Shown here in pieces: positions 1-9,180 of a stretch of 32,540 bases of DNA. The notes under the pieces are model-generated. The model had not been told where the DNA came from. It ran no database searches and saw nothing but the letters and a program-made list of their open reading frames with translations. This stretch comes from Prolixibacteraceae bacterium (GTDB lineage: Bacteria; Bacteroidota; Bacteroidia; Bacteroidales; Prolixibacteraceae), in contig JARKOX010000173.1 of NCBI GenBank assembly GCA_029975525.1, forward strand, positions 1 through 32,540, read 5' to 3'. Numbering within the stretch: the stretch's first letter is position 1; each line of letters starts with the position of its first letter. The translations under genes and the position numbers were made by a program.

Positions 1-1
1 C

Positions 2-547
2 CACGAATATGGAATCAAGGAGATGAATGCCGAAAATAACCACGGCACCTGCTGGGTTGCCACTGCCGCCGCCTTTGCAGTGCTCACCGGCAACCAGGCG
101 GTGATTGACCTGTGCAACGACCGCTTCAAAGAGGTGTTGCTGCCCAGTCAAATGGCGGAAGACGGCAGCTTCCCGCGCGAAATAAAACGGACCAAACCCT
201 ACGGATATTCGCTGTTTAACATGGATGCCTTTGCCAACATCGCCCGCATCTTGTCGACTCCCGAAAATAACCTCTGGGAGTTTACCCTCCCCGATGGCCG
301 TTCACTGAAAAAGGGGATGGAGTTCATCTATCCGTTTATTGCCGATAAAGGCACGTGGCCGTTTGCCCAGGATATTTACATCTGGGAAGAGTGGCCCGTG
401 CGCCACTCCTCGCTTTTATTTGCCGGGTTGGCTTTCCAAAATGCCGCTTATATCCATACCTGGCTGAAATTGCCCGCCAATCCGCAGCATCCCGAAGTGA
501 TCCGCAATCTGCCGGTGCGCCACCCGCTCATCTGGCTGAATTTTTAA
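2..547 (+). CDS. Alginate-lyase-superfamily polysaccharide lyase, C-terminal part (5' end outside window)
   Basis: The reading frame is open from base 2 with no stop upstream, so this is the C-terminal 181 residues of a longer protein; the Met at base 23 is internal. The visible NNHGT motif, followed by a helical stretch and a late WPVRHSS segment, is what one sees in the (alpha/alpha) toroid alginate-lyase domain (PF05426), which includes PL5 mannuronate lyases and PL38 glucuronan lyases. These enzymes cleave uronic-acid polysaccharides by beta-elimination, with the Asn/His of the NNHG motif at the active site. It heads a same-strand block with a GH88 and two further lyases, which fits uronate degradation in the periplasm. 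The family (PL5, PL38 or another) cannot be decided from this fragment. The next gene begins 18 nt after the stop, suggesting one operon. Confidence 0.72.
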   Translation, partial: HEYGIKEMNAENNHGTCWVATAAAFAVLTGNQAVIDLCNDRFKEVLLPSQMAEDGSFPREIKRTKPYGYSLFNMDAFANIARILSTPENNLWEFTLPDGRSLKKGMEFIYPFIADKGTWPFAQDIYIWEEWPVRHSSLLFAGLAFQNAAYIHTWLKLPANPQHPEVIRNLPVRHPLIWLNF

Positions 548-565
548 ATCGATATTTTCAGAATC

Positions 566-3109
566 ATGTTTAAAGCGTGGATATTGCTTACACTCCTTTG
601 GCTGGCGGTATTGCCGGCAGGGGGAAAAGAGAAGGGGCAACCGCTCCGGCTTTGGTACGACCATCCGGCAAACGTGTGGGAAGAAGCGCTCCCACTGGGA
701 AACGGAACCACCGGGGCGATGGTTTACGGCGGAATTGGCCGCGAACAGTTTGCGCTGAACGATCACACCCTCTGGTCGGGGGCGCCCAATCCGGGTAACC
801 AGGCGAAGGGCCCCGAGATTTTACCCAAGGTGCGGGAAGCCATCTTTGCCGGCGACTATGAGAAAGCGGCCACCCTCTGGAAAGGGATGCACGGTCCTTA
901 CTCCGAACGGTACCTTACCCTGGGTGATCTTTTCCTGGATTTCGGGGAAGATACGTCGGTAACCGGCTACTCCCGGAACCTCGACCTGCGAAATGCCCTT
1001 TCCACGGTCAGTTTCACCCGGGACGGCGTGGCGTACCAACGTGAATCGTTCATCAGCTTTCCCGATCAGGCGATGGTGATCCGGCTCTCTGCTTCCCGGA
1101 AAGGAAAAATTTCATTCGGGGCGGAGCTCTCTTCGTCGCTTCGGCATACGGTGGAGGTCAGGTCGCCCGGCTACCTGGTGCTGAAGGGAAAAGCCCCCAA
1201 ACATGTGGCCCACCGCAAAGAAGAGCCGCAGCAGATTGTTTACGACGGACCGGATGGCGAGGGAATGACCTTTGAAGTGCACCTGAAATTGATTCCCAAA
1301 GGCGGTGAACTGGTGGGATCCGACAGTGCTACAGGCGTAAAAAATGCCGACGAGGTGCTCCTTCTGCTGACCGAAGCAACTAGTTTTAACGGTTTCGACA
1401 AGTCGCCCACCCGGGAAGGGAAAAATCCTTCTGAAATCGCTTTCCGGAAAATGGAGGCTGTTTCGGCATTTTCCTATCCGCAACTGCTGAACCGCCATTT
1501 GCGCGACTACCAAAAGCTGTTCGACCGGGTTGAGCTGAACCTCGGTCCCCAGCAAACTGGGACCCCGACCGACGAACGGATGCTGAACTACAACCATGGC
1601 GCGGCCGACAATGGCCTGGTGGCGCTCTATTTTCAGTATGGCCGCTACCTGATGATTGCCTCCTCGCGCCCCGGAACGCCCCCTTCCAACCTGCAGGGAA
1701 TCTGGAATCCGCATGTACAGCCTCCCTGGGGATGCAACTACACGATCAATATCAATACGCAGATGAATTACTGGCCGGCCGAAATAACCAATCTGCCGGA
1801 ATGCCACCAGCCCCTCTTCGATTTTATGGAGGAGCTGGCGGTCAACGGGGCACAGACGGCGAAAGTAAATTACGGGATCGAGTCGGGCTGGCTGGCGCAC
1901 CACAACTCCGATATCTGGGCCAAAACGTCGCCTACCGGCGGCGAAGATTGGGACCCGCGCGGCACGCCGCGGTGGTCGGCCTGGCCCATGGGCGGCGCCT
2001 GGTTTTGCCGCCATCTGTGGGAACACTATCTCCACACCGGCGACCGTCTTTTTCTGGCGGAGAGAGCCTGGCCGCTGATGAAAGGGGCAGCCGAATTTGC
2101 CCTGGCCTGGCTGGTGGAGGGACCTGGCGGCTGGCTGGTCACCAATCCGGCCACCTCGCCCGAAAATACCGTTAAAATCGGTGGCAAAGCCTACGAAATT
2201 TCAATGGCTTCCACCATGGATATGTCGATCATCCGCGAACTCTTTTCCAATTGCCTGCAGGCTGCGCGTGAGCTGGATGCCGATCCGGCGTTTGCCGCCC
2301 GCATTGGGCAGGCGCTCCCGCGGCTCTATCCGTTCCACATCGGGCAGTATGGGCAGCTGCAGGAGTGGTTCAATGACTGGGATGATCCCCACGACAGCCA
2401 CCGTCATATTTCCCATCTTTTCAGCCTCTATCCGGGAAGCCAGATTACGCCGGAATTTACGCCCGAGCTGGCCCGGGCTGCCAAACAAACACTGATCCAC
2501 CGCGGAGATGTCAGTACCGGCTGGTCAATGGCCTGGAAGGTAAACTGGTGGGCGCGCTTGAAAGATGGCGATCACGCCCTCAAAATCCTGAAAGACGGAC
2601 TTAAATACATCGGCTCCAAAACAGAAGTGATGGGGGGCGGCGGTTCGTATGCCAACCTCTTTTGTGCTCACCCTCCCTTTCAGATTGATGGTAATTTCGG
2701 GGGAACGGCGGGTATTGCTGAAATGCTGGTGCAGAGCCACGAAGGGTTTATTCACCTGCTGCCGGCTCTTCCCCGTGAGTGGGATGCCGGGGAGGTGAAA
2801 GGGCTGGTCACACGCGGGGGTTTTGTGGTTGACCTGAAATGGCAGAATGGCCGGCTGACGGATGCGGTCATCCGCTCCGGACTGGGCGGCCACTGTCGGA
2901 TCAAAGTGGCCGGCGAAGCGGTTTGTCGCCAGACCCGGCTGCAGGAAACTTCCGGAAAGGGTCTCAATCCCCTGCTGCAGCAGCCCGATGGGGTTGACTT
3001 CCGCAACCAGTCGAAAGTTGACCTGCCCGAATTGCAGTTGCCGGCGGGCAAAATTTACGAATTTCCAACCCTGGCCGGAAAAACATACCATCTGAAAATA
3101 ACCGAATGA
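566..3109 (+). CDS. GH95 family alpha-L-fucosidase (or alpha-L-galactosidase)
   Basis: The protein has 847 residues, normal for GH95, with an N-terminal signal peptide (residues 1-20). The order is the expected one: an N-terminal beta-sandwich opening with [14 protein letters not shown] and LNDHTLWSG, then an (alpha/alpha)6 catalytic barrel, then a C-terminal beta domain. Catalytic landmarks are visible: [13 protein letters not shown] (about residues 390-402; the Asn pair that activates water), TSPEN (about 530; general acid Glu), and FQIDGNFGG with Asp708. GH95 enzymes invert the anomeric centre and remove terminal alpha-1,2-linked L-fucose, and some prefer L-galactose; the sequence alone does not settle which. 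It lies 18 nt after the lyase and 19 nt before a GH29, so two fucosidase families are co-transcribed. Likely periplasmic. Confidence 0.93.
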   Translation: MFKAWILLTLLWLAVLPAGGKEKGQPLRLWYDHPANVWEEALPLGNGTTGAMVYGGIGREQFALNDHTLWSGAPNPGNQAKGPEILPKVREAIFAGDYEKAATLWKGMHGPYSERYLTLGDLFLDFGEDTSVTGYSRNLDLRNALSTVSFTRDGVAYQRESFISFPDQAMVIRLSASRKGKISFGAELSSSLRHTVEVRSPGYLVLKGKAPKHVAHRKEEPQQIVYDGPDGEGMTFEVHLKLIPKGGELVGSDSATGVKNADEVLLLLTEATSFNGFDKSPTREGKNPSEIAFRKMEAVSAFSYPQLLNRHLRDYQKLFDRVELNLGPQQTGTPTDERMLNYNHGAADNGLVALYFQYGRYLMIASSRPGTPPSNLQGIWNPHVQPPWGCNYTININTQMNYWPAEITNLPECHQPLFDFMEELAVNGAQTAKVNYGIESGWLAHHNSDIWAKTSPTGGEDWDPRGTPRWSAWPMGGAWFCRHLWEHYLHTGDRLFLAERAWPLMKGAAEFALAWLVEGPGGWLVTNPATSPENTVKIGGKAYEISMASTMDMSIIRELFSNCLQAARELDADPAFAARIGQALPRLYPFHIGQYGQLQEWFNDWDDPHDSHRHISHLFSLYPGSQITPEFTPELARAAKQTLIHRGDVSTGWSMAWKVNWWARLKDGDHALKILKDGLKYIGSKTEVMGGGGSYANLFCAHPPFQIDGNFGGTAGIAEMLVQSHEGFIHLLPALPREWDAGEVKGLVTRGGFVVDLKWQNGRLTDAVIRSGLGGHCRIKVAGEAVCRQTRLQETSGKGLNPLLQQPDGVDFRNQSKVDLPELQLPAGKIYEFPTLAGKTYHLKITE

Positions 3110-3128
3110 CAACCAGAAAATTTGTGAA

Positions 3129-5015
3129 ATGAATTTGAGAACGAAAATATTGCTTTACAGCCTGTTCCTGTTTTTGCCGGCTACTTTGGCGGCCCAGGTT
3201 CGCGGAGATGAGGATGCCGAAATGTTTAACCGCGCCCGGCAACGCGATCAGCAGGCCATTGACGGGGCGGTGAACGGCTGGTGGACCGAATCGATGAAAA
3301 CAGTCGACCAGCGGATCGACTGGTGGCGCGAAGCCCGTTTCGGCATGTTTGTCCACTGGGGCGTCTACTCCCTGCCGGCCGGTGAGTGGAACGGACGCCA
3401 GGTGTCGGGTTATGCCGAACACCTCATGCGCAAGGAGAAAATTTTTCGGGCCGACTACCTGGAGCTGGCCCACCGTTTTAACCCGGTGGCGTTTAATGCC
3501 GACGAATGGATTCGGATGGCCCGCGAGGCCGGCATGAAATATTTTGTGGTTACGGCCAAACACCACGACGGATTTGCCATGTATCCCTCGGCGGTGTCGG
3601 ATTTTAACCTGGCTGCGCAAACTCCCTTTTCGCGCGATCCGATGGCCGAACTGGCTGCTGCCTGCAAAAAATATGGGGTCAGGTTTGGCTTTTACTATTC
3701 GCATGCTTTCGACTGGGAACATCCCGACGCTCCGGGCAACGACTGGGAATATGACAATCCCGGAGGAGACCTGCTGCTGCATGGCGGCGCCAACTGGTTC
3801 GATGCCGAACCGCAGCGGCTTCCCAAAGCTGTCCGCTATGTGAACGAAAAAGCGATTCCGCAGATTAAAGAGCTGATTGAAAAATACCATCCGGATATGT
3901 TGTGGTTTGACACCCCGCACAAGTTGCCGCTCTCCGAAAACATCCGGATCCTGAAAGTTATCCGCGAAACCGACCCCGATATCGTGGTGAACGGGCGTCT
4001 GGCCCGGAGTTCTGCCGTGATGTTTGGCGATTATAAAAATACAGCCGACCGTCCTGCCGAATTTTTTCCGGTTGAAGGAGACTGGGAAGCCATTCCCACG
4101 ACCAATGAGTCGTATGGGTACCACCGGTTTGACCGGAGCCACAAGCCCGCCTCTTTTTTTGTGCAGCTGCTGGCCAAGTCGGTGTCGCGCAACGGCAATC
4201 TGCTGATGAACATCGGGCCGATGGGAGATGGCCGGTTTGCTACCGAAGATATCCGGATCTTGCAGGACATCAGCAGCTGGATGGAGAAAAACAGCGAAAG
4301 TATCCACGGCGCCGGGCCTGCTTCGCTGCCGCCGCAGTCGTGGGGAGTGGTTACCCGCAAGGAGAACCGGCTCTACCTGCATGTTTTCGACTGGCCCCGC
4401 GACAACCGGCTGGTGGTTGGCGGCCTGAAAACAGTTCCGGAGAAAGCGTGGCTGCTGGCCGGGGGAGCCGGACAAACCCTTCCGCTGCGGAAACTGAAAA
4501 CGCCCGACCTGGAGCTGCGTCTGCCCGCTACCCCTCCCGATTCCGTCAATTCCGTCATCGTACTCGAAATGGCGCAACCGGTAGCGGCCGACACCGTCCG
4601 GCTTTTGTCGGACAGCCGCGCGAACCGGCTGCTGGCTTTCGATGCGCAGCTGCACGGCAGCGGATTCCGCTATGGCGACGGGAAAGACAAACGTTACTAT
4701 GTGGATAACTGGAAAAGTAGCGGTCAGTGGTTGAGCTGGCGGGTCCGGCTTAACCGGCCGGTCACCTGCCAGGTGGTCCTGAAATATACCGGCTCGGCCG
4801 GCAGCGGCGGGAAAATCCGGCTTGAAGCCGGGAAGCAGGTCATGGAAGCCGAAATCCCTTCGGAACAAAAACTCAACGAAGTCAACACCCTGCCGGTCGG
4901 AAAACTGAAACTGAAAAAAGGGGTGACCCGCCTCGAACTCAAACCGCTCTCCTTTGGAAAGGAGGAGCTGTTAAAACTACTTGAAATTCAACTTTTACCT
5001 GAAAATAAAAATTGA
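3129..5015 (+). CDS. GH29 family alpha-L-fucosidase
   Basis: The protein has 628 residues with a signal peptide ending near LAAQ (residue 22). The GH29 (beta/alpha)8 barrel is shown by RFGMFVHWGVYSLPAGEW (about 70-90), AKHHDGFAMYPS (about 145) and GFYYSHAFDW. MLWFDTP places the catalytic nucleophile at Asp261. NLLMNIGPMGDG closes the barrel. The last ~220 residues form beta-rich domains, the final one (after residue 480) resembling a carbohydrate-binding beta-sandwich. GH29 is a retaining exo-enzyme removing alpha-1,3/1,4 or alpha-1,2 linked L-fucose. With the adjacent inverting GH95 it would cover different fucose linkages on one glycan. The stop codon lies 2 nt before the next start, indicating tight translational linkage. 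Confidence 0.93.
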   Translation: MNLRTKILLYSLFLFLPATLAAQVRGDEDAEMFNRARQRDQQAIDGAVNGWWTESMKTVDQRIDWWREARFGMFVHWGVYSLPAGEWNGRQVSGYAEHLMRKEKIFRADYLELAHRFNPVAFNADEWIRMAREAGMKYFVVTAKHHDGFAMYPSAVSDFNLAAQTPFSRDPMAELAAACKKYGVRFGFYYSHAFDWEHPDAPGNDWEYDNPGGDLLLHGGANWFDAEPQRLPKAVRYVNEKAIPQIKELIEKYHPDMLWFDTPHKLPLSENIRILKVIRETDPDIVVNGRLARSSAVMFGDYKNTADRPAEFFPVEGDWEAIPTTNESYGYHRFDRSHKPASFFVQLLAKSVSRNGNLLMNIGPMGDGRFATEDIRILQDISSWMEKNSESIHGAGPASLPPQSWGVVTRKENRLYLHVFDWPRDNRLVVGGLKTVPEKAWLLAGGAGQTLPLRKLKTPDLELRLPATPPDSVNSVIVLEMAQPVAADTVRLLSDSRANRLLAFDAQLHGSGFRYGDGKDKRYYVDNWKSSGQWLSWRVRLNRPVTCQVVLKYTGSAGSGGKIRLEAGKQVMEAEIPSEQKLNEVNTLPVGKLKLKKGVTRLELKPLSFGKEELLKLLEIQLLPENKN

Positions 5016-5017
5016 CC

Positions 5018-6220
5018 ATGAAGAAGATCATTTCTCTGACATTTACCTTTTTTCTTACACTTTTTATTGCCGGACATTCTTACGGCCAGCTGCAGAAAGT
5101 ATTTCAGGGCGCCCAGGAGCAAACCCGCCTGCTGCTGAAAGATATTCCCGCAGCCCAAGCACAGTGGGGCAACAAAAAAGGGACGCCTGTTTCGCCGCGA
5201 ACGCTCGATCCGCAGGGCGAGCTGGTTTTGGTGCCTTCGCGCGACTGGACCAGCGGCTTTTTCCCCGGAACCCTCTGGTTTTTGTATGAATATACCGGCA
5301 AAAACGAGTGGCTCATGCAGGCGCGTGAGTTTACCACCAGCATTGAACCGGAAAAATGGAATGGCGGCACCCACGACATGGGCTTTAAAATCTACTGCAG
5401 CTTTGGCTCCGGCTACCGGCTCACCGGCGACCCGCACTACCGCGAGGTGATCATCCAGTCGGCGCAGACGCTGATCACCCGTTTTAAACCCGAAACCGGC
5501 TGCATCCGCTCGTGGGACCACAACCGCGACAAATGGGGCTATCCGGTTATTATCGACAATATGATGAACCTCGAGCTGCTTTTTGCCGCCACCCGGCTGA
5601 CCGGAGATTCTACCTTCTGGAAAATTGCCGTGAGCCACGCCAATACGACGATGAAGAACCACTTTCGTCCCGATTTCAGCTCTTACCACGTTATCGATTA
5701 CGATACCCTCACCGGCGAAGTGCTGAAAAGAAATACCCACCAGGGGTACAGCCACGAATCGGCGTGGGCGCGCGGACAGGCGTGGGCGCTTTATGGCTAC
5801 ACCCTGTGCTACCGCGAAACCCGCGACCCGAAATACCTCCGCCAGGCCGAACAGATTGCGGCCTTTATCCTGAACCATCCGCGGCTCCCTGCCGACCTGA
5901 TCCCTTACTGGGATTTCGACGCCCCCGGTATTCCCGACGAACCCCGCGATGTTTCTGCCGCAGCGGTTATCGCCTCGGCGCTCTTTGAACTTGCCGGTTA
6001 TTCGGACCAGGGAAAGGATTACCGGAAGAAAGCCCGGAAAATTGTTGGCGCCCTGACCCAAAATTACCGGGCCAAACCGGGCGAAGCACACGGTTTTATC
6101 CTGTTGCAGAGTACCGGGTCGAAGCCGGCCAACAGCGAGGTGAACGTGCCGCTCTCCTACGCCGATTATTACTATCTCGAGGCGTTGCTCCGTTCGCGGG
6201 ACGCAAAAGTTAAAAAATAG
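5018..6220 (+). CDS. GH88 unsaturated glucuronyl hydrolase
   Basis: I place the start at the ATG at 5018, which gives a clean signal peptide (MKKIISLTF... ending near YGQ); a TTG two codons earlier overlaps the GH29 stop and is less likely. The 400-residue protein shows GH88 (alpha/alpha)6 landmarks: THDMGF with Asp120, IDNMMNLELLF with Asp180, HQGYSHESAWARGQAW, and DVSAAAVIASAL. The two Asp residues are 60 apart, close to Asp88/Asp149 of the Bacillus unsaturated glucuronyl hydrolase. The enzyme hydrates the C4=C5 double bond of the non-reducing unsaturated uronate left by polysaccharide lyases, releasing the 5-keto sugar. It therefore acts directly downstream of the three lyases in this block. 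GH105 is a related alternative, but the motif set favours GH88. Confidence 0.92.
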   Translation: MKKIISLTFTFFLTLFIAGHSYGQLQKVFQGAQEQTRLLLKDIPAAQAQWGNKKGTPVSPRTLDPQGELVLVPSRDWTSGFFPGTLWFLYEYTGKNEWLMQAREFTTSIEPEKWNGGTHDMGFKIYCSFGSGYRLTGDPHYREVIIQSAQTLITRFKPETGCIRSWDHNRDKWGYPVIIDNMMNLELLFAATRLTGDSTFWKIAVSHANTTMKNHFRPDFSSYHVIDYDTLTGEVLKRNTHQGYSHESAWARGQAWALYGYTLCYRETRDPKYLRQAEQIAAFILNHPRLPADLIPYWDFDAPGIPDEPRDVSAAAVIASALFELAGYSDQGKDYRKKARKIVGALTQNYRAKPGEAHGFILLQSTGSKPANSEVNVPLSYADYYYLEALLRSRDAKVKK

Positions 6221-6225
6221 AAGCC

Positions 6226-6250
6226 GCCGGGCTGAAAATTTTGTCCCGGC
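6226..6250 (+). repeat. Intercistronic stem-loop between GH88 and the secreted lyase
   Basis: GCCGGG (6226-6231) and CCCGGC (6245-6250) form a perfect 6-bp stem around a 13-nt AT-rich loop. No T-run follows on the + strand, so it is not a typical intrinsic terminator. It could stabilise or delimit segments of the polycistronic mRNA, or be chance in GC-rich DNA. Confidence 0.35.
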
Positions 6251-6271
6251 CTGGTAGCCAAAATCAATCTG

Positions 6272-7642
6272 ATGAACCGAATCGTTTTGAAATACACCAT
6301 TTTTTTGCTGCTCCTGTCGGGAGCTCTTTTTCCCCCGGCAGCCCGTTCACAGGTTTTTGTGAATGCCGACGGGGTGACCGATCCCTACCGGATGCTGAAC
6401 AGCAACGGGTGGTATGAAGAAGAGACCACCCTGCACCCGGAGGTGAAACACCTGACCCAGCAGTGGGACCCGCTGCTGAAAAAGGATGTTTTTGCTTTTA
6501 CCATTCACAGGGAGGTGGATGGCGACCGTGAAAAGCGGGTCGACCGTCAGCGGCTGGAGATTAAAACTTACGGTCCTTCGCCGGCCAACATGAAGGCGGC
6601 TTACGGCGAGACCCACTTCTACCGCTGGAAATTTAAACTCGACGCCGCCTTTCAACCGTCGCCGAGTTTTTGCCACCTTCATCAGCTGAAAGCCGGCGAT
6701 GGCGACGATTCCGGCTCGCCGCTCATCACCCTCACGCCCCGCAGCGGAAAACCCGACCGGCTGCAGCTGATTTTTGTGGCGCCAACGGCTGTCGGCGGCG
6801 CTACCACCTATCTGAAAGAGGTGGATCTGGCCCCTTTCCGCGGAGAGTGGGTCGAGGTGCTGGAGAAGGTGAGGTTTGCCCACGACGGCAGCCTGGAGAT
6901 CCTCATCCGGCGGGTGAGCGACCAGGCGGTACTGCTCGAACACCGCAGCAACCTGCTCGACCTCTGGCGCGGAACCGCCACGTTTATCCGCCCCAAATAC
7001 GGCATCTACCGCAGCCTCAACAATCTTTCCTATCTGCGTGACGAGACCGTTCTTTTTGCCGATTTTTCACTCTACGAAGGCGCCAGCCTGGAAGTGCCAG
7101 CCGCTCCAACGGCTTTGCAGGCTGTTCCGGCTGCGGATAACCAGGTAAAGCTGAGCTGGACCGACCACGCCGGCAACGAAGAGCTTTTCCGGATTGAAAC
7201 ATCGGAAGACGGGAATACCTGGCACTATCTGGCTGCCGTACCCGCTGGCCGTACCGGTTATACTGCGCCGGGGCCGGAGGGGGACAAGCCGCTCTGGTTC
7301 AGGGTGTGTGCCGAAAATACGGCCGGGAATTCTGCGTTTTCGAATATGGTTACCTACGCGCCCGTGACGGGTCTGGCGCCCGGGCAAAAGGCGCCCGGAG
7401 AGTTTGCTGCCTGGTTTTGCAACGGGTTGCTCTGTTTTTCCCATCGTCTTCCGCAGCAACAGCAGGCCAGGCTTTCCCTGCACACGCTGCACGGGACCGA
7501 GCTGTTCTCGTCGGCTGTCGAGGTCGGGTTGGGGGAGCGGCAAAACTCCCTGCCGGTGGGTAATTTGCCCGGCGGAGTTTATGTCGTCCGGCTGGTCGCC
7601 GGCAGCATGGCGTACACCCAGAAAATATTTCTGAAAAAATAG
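6272..7642 (+). CDS. Secreted jelly-roll polysaccharide lyase (PF14099-like) with FN3 domain and T9SS sorting tail
   Basis: The protein has 456 residues. After a signal peptide (about 1-26) comes a jelly-roll lyase-like domain (about 30-270) with FYRWKFKL, CHLHQLKA and FIRPKYGIYRS, the last typical of the PF14099 polysaccharide lyases and of PL20/PL28-type glucuronan and ulvan lyases. An FN3 domain follows (about 272-366, PAAPTALQAVPA to AFSNMVTY). The C-terminal ~75 residues end in GGVYVVRL...YTQKIFLKK, a type A sorting domain read by the type IX secretion system. So this is probably the cell-surface or extracellular endo-lyase that makes the first cuts, the other enzymes of the block being periplasmic. 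The CAZy family and substrate (glucuronan, ulvan, alginate-like) are not resolved. It lies 51 nt after GH88 and 16 nt before PL6. Confidence 0.75.
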   Translation: MNRIVLKYTIFLLLLSGALFPPAARSQVFVNADGVTDPYRMLNSNGWYEEETTLHPEVKHLTQQWDPLLKKDVFAFTIHREVDGDREKRVDRQRLEIKTYGPSPANMKAAYGETHFYRWKFKLDAAFQPSPSFCHLHQLKAGDGDDSGSPLITLTPRSGKPDRLQLIFVAPTAVGGATTYLKEVDLAPFRGEWVEVLEKVRFAHDGSLEILIRRVSDQAVLLEHRSNLLDLWRGTATFIRPKYGIYRSLNNLSYLRDETVLFADFSLYEGASLEVPAAPTALQAVPAADNQVKLSWTDHAGNEELFRIETSEDGNTWHYLAAVPAGRTGYTAPGPEGDKPLWFRVCAENTAGNSAFSNMVTYAPVTGLAPGQKAPGEFAAWFCNGLLCFSHRLPQQQQARLSLHTLHGTELFSSAVEVGLGERQNSLPVGNLPGGVYVVRLVAGSMAYTQKIFLKK

Positions 7643-7658
7643 TTTCTTTTAAACTGCA

Positions 7659-9089
7659 ATGATGAGATACCGAAACTGGATTTGGGTCGCCGTGTGGGCG
7701 GCAATACTGTTTCTGCCCGGAACCGCCCGTTCTCGCACCGTCCGGGTTGATTCGGCTGCCCAGCTGCAAACGCTGGAACTGCAGCCCGGAGATACGGTTG
7801 TTTTTCGCAATGGCGACTGGTTCGACCAGCAGCTGCTCTGCAAAGGCGAAGGAACCGAAGAGCGGCCTGTCGTGTTCAGGGCGGAAGTGGCAGGAAAAGT
7901 GGCGCTGAAAGGAAACTCCACCCTCCGGATTGACGGGCGCTGGCTGGTTGTGGAAGGACTCCGTTTTTGCGATGGATTTGCTGCCAAAGGGCACGTGGCC
8001 GATTTTTCAAAAGATTCGGAGCACTGCCGGCTGACACAAACTTCGATTGTGGATTTCAGTCCGCCCGACAAGAAGGTCAGCAACAACTGGATCTCCCTCA
8101 ACGGCAGGCACAACCGGGTGGACCACTGTTACCTGGCCGGAAAAACCAACACCGGTCCGACGCTGGTGGTGTGGCTTTCCGACACGCCCAACTACCACCG
8201 GATCGACCACAACTACTTTGGCGAACGCCCGCCGCTGGGCGAAAACGGCGGAGAGACCATCCGGATCGGCACCAGCACCTGGTCGCTTTACGATTCCCAC
8301 ACCGTGGTCGAACACAACTATTTTGAACGTTGCAACGGCGAGCTGGAGATCATCTCCAACAAGTCGTGCCACAATATTTTTCGTTACAACACCTTTTGGG
8401 AGTGCCGCGGAACGCTTACCCTCCGGCACGGCAACTTTGCCCGGGTGTACGGTAATTTTTTCCTCGGCAACAATCTGCCGAATACGGGCGGGATCCGCAT
8501 CATCGGCGAAGATCACCTGGTTTATCACAACTATCTGCAGGATCTGACCGGACGGGGACCGGCTTCGGCGATCTGCCTGGTCAATGCGGTTCCCGATGCG
8601 CCGCTCAACAGCTACTGGCAGGTAAAACGCGCGCAGGTGGTGGGAAATACCATTGTGAACTGCGCCTGGTCGCTGGAAATTGGTACCGGCGTGGACAGCA
8701 ACCGGCCGCTGGCGCCCGAAAACTGCCTCCTCGCCAACAACCTGGTGCAGGCCGCCCAAACGCGGATCGCTATTCTTGCCGGGCCGGTTAATCTTACCCT
8801 TTTGGGAAATCTGGTGTCGGCGCCGGATGCTGAAATTCCCGCAGTTGAAGGGGTGGAACGGACTGGCACCTGCCTGCAGCAGTCGGACGACGGGCTTTGG
8901 CGGCCGGCGCCCGGAAGCCCGGTCATCGGCGCGTTCAAAGGCGATTTCCCTTTTTTAAGCGAAGACCTGGATGGGCAGCCGCGAAGTTATCCGAAAGATG
9001 TTGGCGCTGACCAGCTTTCGACCGGAGTGGTAAAGAACAAACCGCTGACGCCGGCTTCGGTGGGGCCCCGTTGGATGCAAAACAGATAA
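7659..9089 (+). CDS. PL6 family polysaccharide lyase (alginate lyase / chondroitinase B-like)
   Basis: The protein has 476 residues with a signal peptide (to about residue 25) and the repeating short strands of a right-handed beta-helix. PL6 landmarks are ENGGETIRIGTS, NGELEIISNKS and GTLTLRHG. Lys235 (in SNKS) and Arg256 (in LRHG) match the Bronsted base and acid of PL6; their 21-residue spacing equals that of Lys250/Arg271 in chondroitinase B. The Glu-rich ELEI segment supplies the usual calcium ligands. PL6 enzymes cleave alginate or dermatan sulfate; in this context a bacterial or algal uronate polysaccharide is more plausible than an animal glycan. Two adjacent ATG codons (7659, 7662) are possible starts. 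It has no T9SS tail, so it is probably periplasmic. Confidence 0.9.
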   Translation: MMRYRNWIWVAVWAAILFLPGTARSRTVRVDSAAQLQTLELQPGDTVVFRNGDWFDQQLLCKGEGTEERPVVFRAEVAGKVALKGNSTLRIDGRWLVVEGLRFCDGFAAKGHVADFSKDSEHCRLTQTSIVDFSPPDKKVSNNWISLNGRHNRVDHCYLAGKTNTGPTLVVWLSDTPNYHRIDHNYFGERPPLGENGGETIRIGTSTWSLYDSHTVVEHNYFERCNGELEIISNKSCHNIFRYNTFWECRGTLTLRHGNFARVYGNFFLGNNLPNTGGIRIIGEDHLVYHNYLQDLTGRGPASAICLVNAVPDAPLNSYWQVKRAQVVGNTIVNCAWSLEIGTGVDSNRPLAPENCLLANNLVQAAQTRIAILAGPVNLTLLGNLVSAPDAEIPAVEGVERTGTCLQQSDDGLWRPAPGSPVIGAFKGDFPFLSEDLDGQPRSYPKDVGADQLSTGVVKNKPLTPASVGPRWMQNR

Positions 9090-9097
9090 AAAAATTA

Positions 9098-9141
9098 CTG
9101 CCGGTTTGCTCACGAAACAGTCGGGGAGTACCCGCCGGCAG
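9098..9141 (+). repeat. Nested stem-loop upstream of the GH31 gene
   Basis: CTGCCGG (9098-9104) pairs with CCGGCAG (9135-9141), and inside it CGGG (9122-9125) pairs with CCCG (9131-9134) around a 5-nt loop. On the + strand it is followed by A-rich sequence rather than a T-run, so termination in the operon's direction is unlikely; a mRNA-processing or attenuating role is possible. It lies in the 91-bp gap between PL6 and GH31. Confidence 0.4.
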
Positions 9142-9180
9142 GATCAAAAAAGGATAAACGATTTTTAAAAAGATAAAACT

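Noticed and set aside
2964..4868. A 634-codon open frame on the minus strand opposite GH29
   Set aside because: It lies fully antisense to well-identified GH95/GH29 genes and has the composition of a shadow frame in GC-rich DNA, with no recognisable domain.
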